Program-made: the position numbers and the translations under genes
In this document: positions 42,401-50,518 of the stretch, one piece after another
Layout: each line of letters starts with the position of its first letter
How positions within the stretch are numbered: the stretch's first letter is position 1
From: an uncultured Dorea sp.
GTDB lineage: Bacteria > Bacillota > Clostridia > Lachnospirales > Lachnospiraceae
Assembly: GCA_945870325.1 (NCBI GenBank)
Contig: CAMBRQ010000004.1
Span: 1 to 64,000, forward strand
DNA: 64,000 nt
Direction: 5' to 3'
The notes under the pieces: model-generated
Seen by the model: the letters and a program-made list of their open reading frames with translations, nothing else
Database searches by the model: none
Told to the model about the DNA's origin: nothing

Positions 42401-45217
42401 ATGAGTATGGACATGAATATGTATAATGAATGGCCGGCAAGACATAAGAATGATAAGAATCCAAGCCCCAAGATCATAGCGCTTGGAAAGAAGATCACGG
42501 ACGTTGCCGCACACAAGTTAAAAGGAGTAACGGTTGGAGATCCGGAGTATTGGGGACTTGCGGAGATTATTACAGAAGAGATGGCGGAAGTCGGACTCTC
42601 TATGAAGTTAAGAACTCCTTATACTTTCAGCGAAATGTGCAAACTGAACCACATTGACAAAGCTGGGGAAGCAAAGTTCCAGAAGTTATTGGATGAGATG
42701 AGTTATATCGGACTTCTGGAGTATGATTATGGCTATCACTATGACCATAACGGACGTACGAAAGAGCAGACGGAGAGAAGATATATTCTGCCAATGTTCG
42801 TTCCGGGTTCCGCAGAACTTTTTAACATGGAAGAACTTCCGGATGGAAGTAATCCAAGGCTTAGAGATCACCCGGATGTGGCATCTTTTTTCGAACGTAT
42901 GACCTATATTCCGCTGGCGGGAATTACCCAGATGGTTCCACCCGGTGGCGCAGGAATCGGTATGCATGTTATTCCGGTGGAGAAGGCGATCTCTATGGAG
43001 AATCAGTCGGTTGACCTTGAGCATCTGTCTTACTGGCTCAGCAAGTATGAGGGCAAGATCGGAGTCGGACGCTGCAGCTGCCGTGCGTCCCGCAAGGTAC
43101 TTGGAGATGGATGCGGGGATGATGATTATGGCTGGTGTATCGGCGTGGGTGACTTCGCTGACTACTGTCGTGAGACTGGAAAGGGACACGACATTACCAA
43201 GGAAGAGGCGCTGGCGATCCTGAAACGTGCGGAAGATAATGGATTCGTACATCAGATTACCAATATTGACGGCGAGAATAAGATCTTCGGTATCTGTAAC
43301 TGTAATGTTAATATCTGTAACGCGCTTCGTACCTCTCAGTTATTCAACACACCGAATATGTCCCGTTCTGCCTATGTTGCGCATGTAGAGAAGGAAAAAT
43401 GCGTGGCGTGCGGACGTTGTGTGGAATATTGCCCGGCAGGAGCGTTAAAACTGGGACAGAAATTATGTACCAAAGACGGCGGAGAGATCGAGTATCCAAG
43501 ACAGGAACTGCCGGATGCTGTGAAATGGGGACCGGATAAATGGGACCCGGATTATCGTGATCATAATCGTATCAACTGCCATGAGACTGGAACCGCTCCG
43601 TGTAAGACCGCCTGTCCGGCACATATTGCCGTACAGGGATATCTGAAGAAAGCGGCACAGGGAGAGTACAGGGAAGCGCTGGCATTAATCAAGAAGCAGA
43701 ATCCATTCCCGGCAGTGTGCGGACGTATCTGTAACCGCCGTTGTGAGGATGCATGTACCCGTGGAAGCATTGACCAGGCGATTGCGATTGACGCAGTGAA
43801 GAAATTCATCGCAGACCAGGATCTGAAGGCAGAGACGAGATACATTCCTCCTGTTGTGATCCCGGCAAGTATCCACAAAGACCGCTGGGATGAGAAGATC
43901 GCCATCATCGGAGGCGGCCCGGCAGGTCTTACCGCTGCATATTATCTGGCGGAGAGGGGATATTATCCGACCATATTCGAGAAGAATGAGATGCCTGGCG
44001 GCATGCTCCGCTATGGAATCCCTTCTTATAAGTTAGAAAAAGATGTCATTGAAGCTGAGATTGATGTCATGCGCGAGATGGGTGTTGAGATTAAGACTGG
44101 CGTAGAGGTTGGAAAGGATGTTACCTTGGATGAACTTCGTGCGCAGGGCTATAAGGCATTCTATATTGCGATCGGCTGCAGCGCAGGACGCCGTCCGGGT
44201 ATCCCGAACGATACTGCAGAAGGAACGATGACTGCGATTGACTATTTAAAAGAAGCCAATACGGGCAATACGACCTATGCAGGCAAGGTCGTAGTAGTCG
44301 GAGGCGGCAATGTCGCAATCGACGCATCCAGAGTCAGCATCCGAAGCGGCGCGGCAGAAGTAACTCAGTTGTGCCTGGAGTCTGAAAAAGAGATGCCTGC
44401 ATCTGATGAAGAAGTTCGAGAAGCATCCGAAGACGGCGTTATCATTAAGAACGGATGGGGACCGAAAGAAGTGCTTGTTACGGACGGCAAAGTATCCGGT
44501 ATCGTATTCAAGAGATGCATTTCTGTGTTTGACGCAGAGAAGAGATTCCATCCTGTCTATGATGAGGACGATACCATTACCATAGCATGTGACAGAATCA
44601 TATTTGCAATCGGACAGCAGATTGTATGGGGAGATCTGTTGAAAGGAACCAAAGTTGAGTTTGGTCGTGGAAATGGCCCTGTAGCGGATTCCCTTACTTT
44701 CCAGACGGCAGAGCCAGATATCTTCGTAGGAGGAGATGTATACACCGGACCGAAATTTGCCATAGATGCAATTGCTCAGGGACATTACGCGGCAGAATCC
44801 CTGCACCGTTTCGTCCAGGGCGGACATATGACGATCGGACGTAACAAGTGGGAATTCATCGAACTGGATAAGGAGAATATCTCTGTACCAAGTTATGACA
44901 ATTCTTCACGCCAGATCGAGGGAGTCGATGCATCCGTACCAGACAAATCCTTCCGTGACGCGCATCTGACATTGACCGAGGAACAGGTAAAGATCGAGAC
45001 TGCAAGATGCTTGGGATGCGGAGCATCCATCGTTGATCCGAATAAATGTATCGGCTGCGGTGTATGTACGACCAAATGCGCCTTTGACGCAATTACGCTT
45101 CACAGAGACCGTCCGGAGTGTACGAAGATGGTTAAGGCAGAAGACAAATTCAAGCACATTATTCCATACCAGTTAAAACGTGCGGTGAAGATTGCTACAC
45201 ATAAGAAGGAAAAATAA
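42401..45217 (+). CDS. Multi-cluster Fe-S / FAD pyridine-nucleotide oxidoreductase
   Basis: 938 residues in four parts. (1) About 1-330: Cys-rich domain with RCSCRASR (near 223) and ICNCNVNICN (near 298). (2) A ferredoxin cluster CVACGRCVEYCP (near 334). (3) A GltD/NfnB-like module: helical Fe-S domain (CKTACPAHIAVQGYL, CGRICNRRCEDAC; about 390-480), FAD motif IAIIGGGPAGL (near 505) and NAD(P) motif VVVVGGGNVAI (near 635). (4) C-terminal ferredoxin CIGCGVCTTKCAF (near 884). Predicted soluble electron-transfer enzyme moving electrons between NAD(P)H and ferredoxin or a partner. Start at ATG 42401 after GAAAGGAGAA. Ends two bases before hypA. Substrate unknown. Confidence 0.85.
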   Translation: MSMDMNMYNEWPARHKNDKNPSPKIIALGKKITDVAAHKLKGVTVGDPEYWGLAEIITEEMAEVGLSMKLRTPYTFSEMCKLNHIDKAGEAKFQKLLDEMSYIGLLEYDYGYHYDHNGRTKEQTERRYILPMFVPGSAELFNMEELPDGSNPRLRDHPDVASFFERMTYIPLAGITQMVPPGGAGIGMHVIPVEKAISMENQSVDLEHLSYWLSKYEGKIGVGRCSCRASRKVLGDGCGDDDYGWCIGVGDFADYCRETGKGHDITKEEALAILKRAEDNGFVHQITNIDGENKIFGICNCNVNICNALRTSQLFNTPNMSRSAYVAHVEKEKCVACGRCVEYCPAGALKLGQKLCTKDGGEIEYPRQELPDAVKWGPDKWDPDYRDHNRINCHETGTAPCKTACPAHIAVQGYLKKAAQGEYREALALIKKQNPFPAVCGRICNRRCEDACTRGSIDQAIAIDAVKKFIADQDLKAETRYIPPVVIPASIHKDRWDEKIAIIGGGPAGLTAAYYLAERGYYPTIFEKNEMPGGMLRYGIPSYKLEKDVIEAEIDVMREMGVEIKTGVEVGKDVTLDELRAQGYKAFYIAIGCSAGRRPGIPNDTAEGTMTAIDYLKEANTGNTTYAGKVVVVGGGNVAIDASRVSIRSGAAEVTQLCLESEKEMPASDEEVREASEDGVIIKNGWGPKEVLVTDGKVSGIVFKRCISVFDAEKRFHPVYDEDDTITIACDRIIFAIGQQIVWGDLLKGTKVEFGRGNGPVADSLTFQTAEPDIFVGGDVYTGPKFAIDAIAQGHYAAESLHRFVQGGHMTIGRNKWEFIELDKENISVPSYDNSSRQIEGVDASVPDKSFRDAHLTLTEEQVKIETARCLGCGASIVDPNKCIGCGVCTTKCAFDAITLHRDRPECTKMVKAEDKFKHIIPYQLKRAVKIATHKKEK

Positions 45218-45219
45218 TT

Positions 45220-45564
45220 ATGCATGAATTAGGTGTTGTGTTTTACGTAATCCGGGATGTGAAGAAGATTGCAGAAGAGAACAAAGTGGAGAATGTAGAG
45301 ACGGTGACGCTGGAGATTGGAGAAGTGTCAGGAGTGGTTCATGACTATCTGATTGATTGCTGGAATTGGGCGGTCAAGAAAGAACCGATTATGGAACATG
45401 CGAAACTTCAGATCGAGACGATCAAAGCGGTAACATTCTGCGAAGACTGCAAGAAAGAGTACGAGACGGTGACGTACGCGAAGGTCTGCCCATATTGTCA
45501 GAGTGAGAATACATATCTTGTGCAGGGGAATGAATTCAATATCAAAGAGATCGGGGTCACGTAA
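45220..45564 (+). CDS. hypA: Nickel metallochaperone HypA
   Basis: 114 residues, full length. The N-terminal MHE supplies the nickel site (His2). The zinc domain has two CxxC pairs, CEDC (about 71-74) and CPYC (about 88-91). Partner of HypB. Starts two bases after the oxidoreductase stop, so the two are translationally coupled, which ties nickel delivery directly to this enzyme's operon. A 164-bp MITE lies 95 bases downstream. Confidence 0.92.
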   Translation: MHELGVVFYVIRDVKKIAEENKVENVETVTLEIGEVSGVVHDYLIDCWNWAVKKEPIMEHAKLQIETIKAVTFCEDCKKEYETVTYAKVCPYCQSENTYLVQGNEFNIKEIGVT

Positions 45565-45658
45565 GAATAAGAGGTGTAAAAAGGACGAGCGGAAATGCGG
45601 ATTGAACTGCCGCCGGGGGATTCCCTGGCGGCAGTTGCTGGTGTCAGGCATCCGAAGA

Positions 45659-45822
45659 GTAACAGTTCAGCCCGCGCCATTCGCAAAACACATCTGCGAT
45701 GCTTCTCCGCTGCTACGCAGCTCTTTTTGCTCATAAAATGGCGCTCTGCTCATAAGCCGGATTGTGTGTTCATTCATGCAAGCATGATTCGCCCACAATC
45801 CGGCTTATGGCTGAACTGTTAC
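45659..45822 (-). mobile_element. IS66-like MITE, copy 2 (inverted)
   Basis: Same 164-bp element as at 12426-12589 in the opposite orientation, with one base difference. Flanked by its own perfect 8-bp duplication TCCGAAGA (45651-45658 and 45823-45830). It lies between hypA and the ilvB T-box promoter, 30 bases from the -35 box, and its hairpins may end hypA transcription. Confidence 0.88.
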
Positions 45823-45851
45823 TCCGAAGAAATTAGATTAAAAATATCCGG

Positions 45852-45881
45852 TTGACAACTATGGAGGATGTCTACTATAAT
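45852..45881 (+). promoter_or_regulatory. Promoter of the T-box/ilvBN operon
   Basis: TTGACA (45852-45857), 18-base spacer, TATAAT (45876-45881); both boxes perfect. Confidence 0.85.
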
Positions 45882-45888
45882 AGTAGTA

Positions 45889-46313
45889 ATTATCAGAGAA
45901 ATGCTATGACAAGGAGGAGTACATAAGTACCCGATGCAAAGAGAGAAGATGGCAGGTGGGAATCTTCGTGACGGATTTATGGAAGTAGCCTTTGAGCAGT
46001 GAACCGAAAGAGACAGTATCCGATGGATATCCAAAAGCAGCCAGGCATCCGAAAGGAAGCGGCTGGAGATGGTTTGAAGCGGTATTTGGAGACAGACTTG
46101 AGTAGACTTCAACGCAGTCCCAGCGTTAGAGGGGAGCGGTATCGGAGAAGACCGGATGGCAGCAATATTGGAAGAATGATTATCAGATGTGTTGTGTAGA
46201 GGAGGACATTTCTCCCGTATCGGCAGAGTGCAAAGAGGGAACTCTTTGAAGTTAGGTGGTAACACGGATATTATATTCGCCCTAAGCAGGACAATAGCTT
46301 AGGGTGTTTTTTT
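45889..46313 (+). promoter_or_regulatory. T-box riboswitch leader of ilvB
   Basis: About 425-base leader. The T-box core AGGTGGTAACACGG (46254-46267) with a TGGT bulge would pair with the NCCA end of an uncharged tRNA carrying A73. The terminator CCCTAAGC / GCTTAGGG (46280-46304) plus eight T follows. In Stem I, an AGTA (45918-45921) is opposite GAA-GTA (45982-45987), making GTA (Val) a candidate specifier. That register is tentative, and Ile or Leu cannot be excluded. Low charging of the cognate tRNA would allow ilvBN transcription. Confidence 0.88.
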
Positions 46314-46379
46314 CGCTATGGAAGGTGAAAAGTATCTGATAGGAGATGAAAAACTTTCTTTCGAACAGGAGGTATGTAT

Positions 46380-48101
46380 ATGAAGAAAATCAGCGGTAAC
46401 AAATTATTGGTAAAAGCATTGAGGGAAGAAGGGGTAGATACGATCTTCGGCTATCCGGGTGCCTGTACGATCGATATCAGTGATGAACTGTATAAGCAGG
46501 ATTATACGAAGGTAATTCTTCCAAGGCAGGAGGTAGCACTGGTGCACGAAGCAGACGCATACGCAAGATCAACAGGCAAAGTAGGCGTATGCCTTGTAAC
46601 CAGCGGACCGGGAGCAACGAACCTGGTAACGGGGCTTGCAACGGCATATTATGACAGCGTCCCACTGGTATGTTTTACCGGACAGGTAGCAAGACATCTG
46701 ATTGGAAATGACGCATTCCAGGAAGTGGATATCGTAGGAATTACAAGAAGCATTACGAAGTACGGCGTGACTGTACGTAAGAGAGAAGATCTGGGGCGTA
46801 TCATTAAAGAAGCGTTCTATATTGCAAGAACCGGAAGACCGGGACCTGTTTTGATTGACCTTCCAAAAGATGTTATGGGAGAACTTGGAAGCGCAGACTA
46901 TCCGACAGAGGTGAATATCCGTGGATATAAGCCGAATACCCATGTTCATATCGGTCAGCTAAAGAGAGCGATTAAGATGCTCAGTAAAGCGAAGAGACCA
47001 TTATTCCTGGCAGGCGGCGGTGTGAATATCGCCCATGCGAATGCGGAATTTAAGGAATTGGTTGAGAAGACGAATGTTCCGGTTGTCACAACCGTTATGG
47101 GGCGTGGCGCAATTCCGACGGATCATCCGTTATATGTTGGGAATTTAGGAATGCATGGAGCGTATGCATGTAATATGGCAGTTGGTGAGTGTGACCTTCT
47201 GTTCTCCGTTGGTACACGTTTTAACGATAGAATTACGGGAAAACTACATTCATTTGCCCCGCTTGCCCAGATTGTACATATTGATATTGATACGGCGGCG
47301 ATCTCTAAGAATGTTCAGGTAGATGTGCCAATTGTTGCGGATGCAAAGGAAGCAATTACGAAGATGCTGGAATATGTGACGGAGTGCGATACGAAGAAAT
47401 GGCTGGATGAAGTAGGCGAGTGGAAGATGGAGCATCCGCTGCAGATGAAGAAGAAGCCGATCATGACGCCGCAGGATATTATCGAGACGATTAACAACGT
47501 ATTTGATGAATTGATTATGATTACGGATGTGGGACAGCACCAGATGTTTACAGCCCAGTTTATCGAACTGAATGAGAAGAAGAGACTGTTCATGTCGGGC
47601 GGACTTGGAACGATGGGCTATGGACTTCCGGGAGCCATCGGAGCGAAGATTGGCAATCCGGATACGCCGGTTATCTCTATCTCCGGGGACGGCGGTATGC
47701 AGATGAACATTCAGGAACTTGCTACGGCTGTATTGGAAGAACTTCCGATTATCTGCTGTATTTTCAATAACAGTAATCTGGGTATGGTACGCCAGTGGCA
47801 GAAACTGTTCTATGGCAAGCGTTATTCTATGACTTGCCTGCGTTCGGGAGCAGCGTGCAGGGGCAAGTGTGGAGAAGTGGAATGTCCGCCGTATACGCCT
47901 GATTTCATCAAACTGGCAGAGAGTTATGGCGCGAAGGGCATCCGTGTAACGAAGAAAGAGGAGATTGAGCCTGCGTTCCGTGAGGCTATGAAGAGTGTTA
48001 AGACGCCGATTATCATTGAGTTCGAGATTGATCCTGAAGATCTGGTATATCCGATGATTCAGCCGGGTGGAACTTTGGAAGAGATGATTCTGGATTGTTA
48101 G
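46380..48101 (+). CDS. ilvB: Acetolactate synthase large subunit
   Basis: 573 residues. ThDP-dependent enzyme: ISGNKLLVKALREEGVDTIFGYPG with the catalytic Glu in PRQEVALVHEADAYAR, FAD-region signature, and the ThDP motif SGDGGMQMNIQELAT...NNSNLGMVRQWQ. First step of Val/Leu/Ile synthesis. An unusual Cys-rich insert CLRSGAACRGKCGEVECPP precedes the C-terminal DFIKLAESYGAKG block. ATG 46380 is 7 bases from AGGAGG. Controlled by the T-box upstream. Confidence 0.96.
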   Translation: MKKISGNKLLVKALREEGVDTIFGYPGACTIDISDELYKQDYTKVILPRQEVALVHEADAYARSTGKVGVCLVTSGPGATNLVTGLATAYYDSVPLVCFTGQVARHLIGNDAFQEVDIVGITRSITKYGVTVRKREDLGRIIKEAFYIARTGRPGPVLIDLPKDVMGELGSADYPTEVNIRGYKPNTHVHIGQLKRAIKMLSKAKRPLFLAGGGVNIAHANAEFKELVEKTNVPVVTTVMGRGAIPTDHPLYVGNLGMHGAYACNMAVGECDLLFSVGTRFNDRITGKLHSFAPLAQIVHIDIDTAAISKNVQVDVPIVADAKEAITKMLEYVTECDTKKWLDEVGEWKMEHPLQMKKKPIMTPQDIIETINNVFDELIMITDVGQHQMFTAQFIELNEKKRLFMSGGLGTMGYGLPGAIGAKIGNPDTPVISISGDGGMQMNIQELATAVLEELPIICCIFNNSNLGMVRQWQKLFYGKRYSMTCLRSGAACRGKCGEVECPPYTPDFIKLAESYGAKGIRVTKKEEIEPAFREAMKSVKTPIIIEFEIDPEDLVYPMIQPGGTLEEMILDC

Positions 48102-48191
48102 TAGAGGCTCTGGCGATAAGAAAGGTAGGATTATTAGTAGAACTGTTGACAGGAAGATGTTTGCAGATGTTATAAAAGGAGACAGATAGAT

Positions 48192-48704
48192 ATGAATGGA
48201 AATGGAATGAAAAAGCGTTGGATATCCCTGTATGTAGAGAACCAGGTGGGTGTCTTGTCAAAGATCTCAGGATTGTTCTCGGGGAAATCTTATAATCTGG
48301 ACAGTCTGACCGTTGGAACAACGGAAGATCCCACGGTATCCAGAATGACGATTGCAACAGTCAGCGATGATGAGACGTTTGAGCAGATTAAGAAGCAGTT
48401 GAACCGTCTGGTGGAGGTTATCAAGGTGATAGATTTTACGGATGTATTTGTCCGTATGAAGGAGATTATGTATATTAAAGTGCGAAGATGCACGCCGGAG
48501 GATAAGGTAGAGTGTTTTCAGATTGCCGAGACATTCAAAGCAAAGGTGATTGATTATGGAAAGGATAGCCTGCTGCTTGAGTTCGTGCAGACGGCAACGA
48601 AAAATGACGCGGTAATTAAACTGATGAAGGAAGAATTTAAGAGTATTGAGGTTGTACGCGGCGGAAGCGTGGGAATTGAGTCGATCAGTATGATGGAGCG
48701 TTAG
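48192..48704 (+). CDS. ilvN: Acetolactate synthase small (regulatory) subunit
   Basis: 170 residues. N-terminal ACT domain (WISLYVENQVGVLSKISGLFSGKSYNLDSLTVGTTED) which binds valine for feedback control, and the C-terminal ALS_ss_C domain. AAAAGGAGA upstream. 90 bases after ilvB, in the same operon. Confidence 0.95.
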   Translation: MNGNGMKKRWISLYVENQVGVLSKISGLFSGKSYNLDSLTVGTTEDPTVSRMTIATVSDDETFEQIKKQLNRLVEVIKVIDFTDVFVRMKEIMYIKVRRCTPEDKVECFQIAETFKAKVIDYGKDSLLLEFVQTATKNDAVIKLMKEEFKSIEVVRGGSVGIESISMMER

Positions 48705-48757
48705 ATTCTATATCCTGCTACTCCTCAAGGTTTTCGTGAAAAAAACAGAGTGCGCTC

Positions 48758-48786
48758 TTGAATTTTGTGCGGTACAGTATTATAAT
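48758..48786 (+). promoter_or_regulatory. Promoter of ilvE
   Basis: TTGAAT (48758-48763), 17-base spacer, TATAAT (48781-48786), 58 bases before ilvE. Suggests expression independent of the T-box. Confidence 0.7.
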
Positions 48787-48844
48787 AGGTGCAGATGTTA
48801 AAAATAATCAAGAAATGAGTTAATAAAGGACGGAGGAATTTAAA

Positions 48845-49870
48845 ATGGAGAAGAAGAATATTGATTGGTCTAATCTGGGATTCGGTTACATACAGACAGA
48901 TAAGAGATACGTTTCCAATTATAAGGATGGAGCGTGGGATGAAGGTACATTGACCTCCGATGCCAATGTAGTGATTAATGAGTGTGCATGTGTGCTTCAG
49001 TATGCGCAGACATGTTTTGAGGGCTTAAAGGCTTATACAACAGAGGATGGACATATCGTAATGTTCCGTCCGGATCTGAATGCAAGCAGAATGGCGAATA
49101 CCGCAAAGCGTCTGGAGATGCCGGTATTCCCAGAGGATAGATTCATTGAGGCAGTACATCAGGTTGTTGAGGCGAATGCGGCATATGTTCCGCCATATGG
49201 ATCAGGAGCTACATTATATCTCCGTCCGTATCTGTTCGGATCTAATTCTGTTATCGGTGTAAAACCGGCAGAAGAGTATCAGTTCCGTGTATTTGCAACT
49301 CCGGTTGGACCATACTTCAAAGGTGGCGCTAAGCCGATTACCATCCGTGTATGTGATTTTGACCGTGCAGCTCCGCATGGAACCGGTCATGTAAAGGCAG
49401 GACTTAACTATGCAATGAGCCTTCATGCAATTGTAGATGCACATAATCAGGGATATGATGAGAATATGTACTTAGATGCAGCAACCAGAACCAAAGTAGA
49501 GGAGACTGGTGGGGCGAACTTTATCTTCGTTACGAAGGATAATAAGGTTGTAACACCGAAGTCCAATACGATTCTTCCTTCTATTACAAGACGTTCTCTG
49601 ATGTATGTAGCAGAGAAGTATCTTGGATTAGAGGTAGAAGAAAGAGAAGTATACTTTGATGAAGTGAAAGACTTCGCAGAGTGCGGTCTGTGCGGAACAG
49701 CAGCAGTCATCTCTCCGGTAGGCAAGGTGGTAGATCACGGCAAAGAGATCTGCTTCCCAAGCGGAATGGATGAGATGGGACCGATCACCAAGAAGTTATA
49801 TGATACTTTGACAGGAATCCAGATGGGTCATATCGAGGCACCGGAAGGATGGATTCATGTAGTTTGCTAA
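48845..49870 (+). CDS. ilvE: Branched-chain amino acid aminotransferase
   Basis: 341 residues, fold-type IV PLP enzyme of the BCAT II type. VLQYAQTCFEGLKAY near the N-terminus, HVKAGLNYAMSL with the PLP lysine (HVKAG), YLDAATRTKVEETGGANFIFV, and CGTAAVISPVG at the phosphate-binding site. Last step of Val/Leu/Ile synthesis. Own promoter and terminator. Confidence 0.95.
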   Translation: MEKKNIDWSNLGFGYIQTDKRYVSNYKDGAWDEGTLTSDANVVINECACVLQYAQTCFEGLKAYTTEDGHIVMFRPDLNASRMANTAKRLEMPVFPEDRFIEAVHQVVEANAAYVPPYGSGATLYLRPYLFGSNSVIGVKPAEEYQFRVFATPVGPYFKGGAKPITIRVCDFDRAAPHGTGHVKAGLNYAMSLHAIVDAHNQGYDENMYLDAATRTKVEETGGANFIFVTKDNKVVTPKSNTILPSITRRSLMYVAEKYLGLEVEEREVYFDEVKDFAECGLCGTAAVISPVGKVVDHGKEICFPSGMDEMGPITKKLYDTLTGIQMGHIEAPEGWIHVVC

Positions 49871-49927
49871 GAAAGTGGCATAAGTGCCGCGGTTCGTGGA
49901 TAAGAATAGATAGGATGAATGACAGAG

Positions 49928-49974
49928 ACTGCTCGTCAGCCAGGAGGGATTCTGGGGGATGAGCAGTTTTTTTG
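49928..49974 (+). terminator. Terminator after ilvE
   Basis: ACTGCTCGTC (49928-49937) pairs with GATGAGCAGT (49958-49967) with one G-U, inner CCAG/CTGG, then seven T. Confidence 0.85.
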
Positions 49975-49987
49975 TATGAGATTAGTG

Positions 49988-50066
49988 AAAAGGGACAGGG
50001 AGAATTCAAAAAGGGACACGGCAAATCGAATTGGGGACGGGGGAAATTGAAAAAACCCCCGTTCCC
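49988..50066. repeat. GGGAC-type tandem plus palindrome repeat, copy 2
   Basis: Two units GGGACAnGGnnAATT/AAATC followed by the 11-bp palindrome (50033-50043 with 50056-50066, one T for C change). Same family as 4881 and 58442. Lies just before the YtrA-type gntR promoter. Confidence 0.75.
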
Positions 50067-50090
50067 AATGAAATAAACAGTGTAAAACAG

Positions 50091-50119
50091 TTGACAACAG
50101 TTATAAACTGTTATATACT
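50091..50119 (+). promoter_or_regulatory. Promoter with overlapping operator for the GntR/ABC operon
   Basis: TTGACA (50091-50096), 17-base spacer, TATACT (50114-50119). A dyad AACAGTT-ATA-AACTGTT (50096-50112) fills the spacer, and further ACAGT/ACTGTTTATA half-sites flank it on both sides. This fits autoregulation by the YtrA-type repressor encoded next. Confidence 0.75.
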
Positions 50120-50142
50120 GTTTATAACGAAGGAGGGGTAAC

Positions 50143-50514
50143 ATGAAGTTGATTATTAATCATTCTTCCATGCAGCCTATCTACGATCAGATTGTAGATC
50201 AGTTGAAGGGCAAGATTATGCAGGGGGAATTGCAGGAGAATACGATGCTGCCATCAGTTCGTACGCTAGCGAAAGAATTAAAAGTCAGTGCACTGACAGT
50301 CAAGAAAGCATATGATGCCCTGGAGCAGGAAGGATTCGTGAATACGATCCACGGCAAAGGAAGTTATGTTGCATTTGCCGGGCAGGAATTAATGCTGGAG
50401 GAGAAGAAGAAGGAAGTAGAAGCTGATTTGGAGAAGGCCATCCGAAAAGGCAGAAGCTGTGGAATGAATGATCAGGAGATCAGAACTTTATTCGAGATTG
50501 TTTTGGAGGATTAG
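50143..50514 (+). CDS. GntR-family regulator, YtrA subfamily
   Basis: 123 residues: winged HTH (QIVDQLKGKIMQGELQENTMLPSVRTLAKELKVSALTVKKAYDALEQEGFV, HGKGSYVAF) plus a short C-terminal dimer helix region and no ligand domain. YtrA proteins usually repress their own operon with an ABC transporter and respond to cell-envelope antibiotics. Exactly this arrangement follows. AAGGAGGGG precedes ATG 50143. Confidence 0.93.
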   Translation: MKLIINHSSMQPIYDQIVDQLKGKIMQGELQENTMLPSVRTLAKELKVSALTVKKAYDALEQEGFVNTIHGKGSYVAFAGQELMLEEKKKEVEADLEKAIRKGRSCGMNDQEIRTLFEIVLED

Positions 50515-50518
50515 CAGG

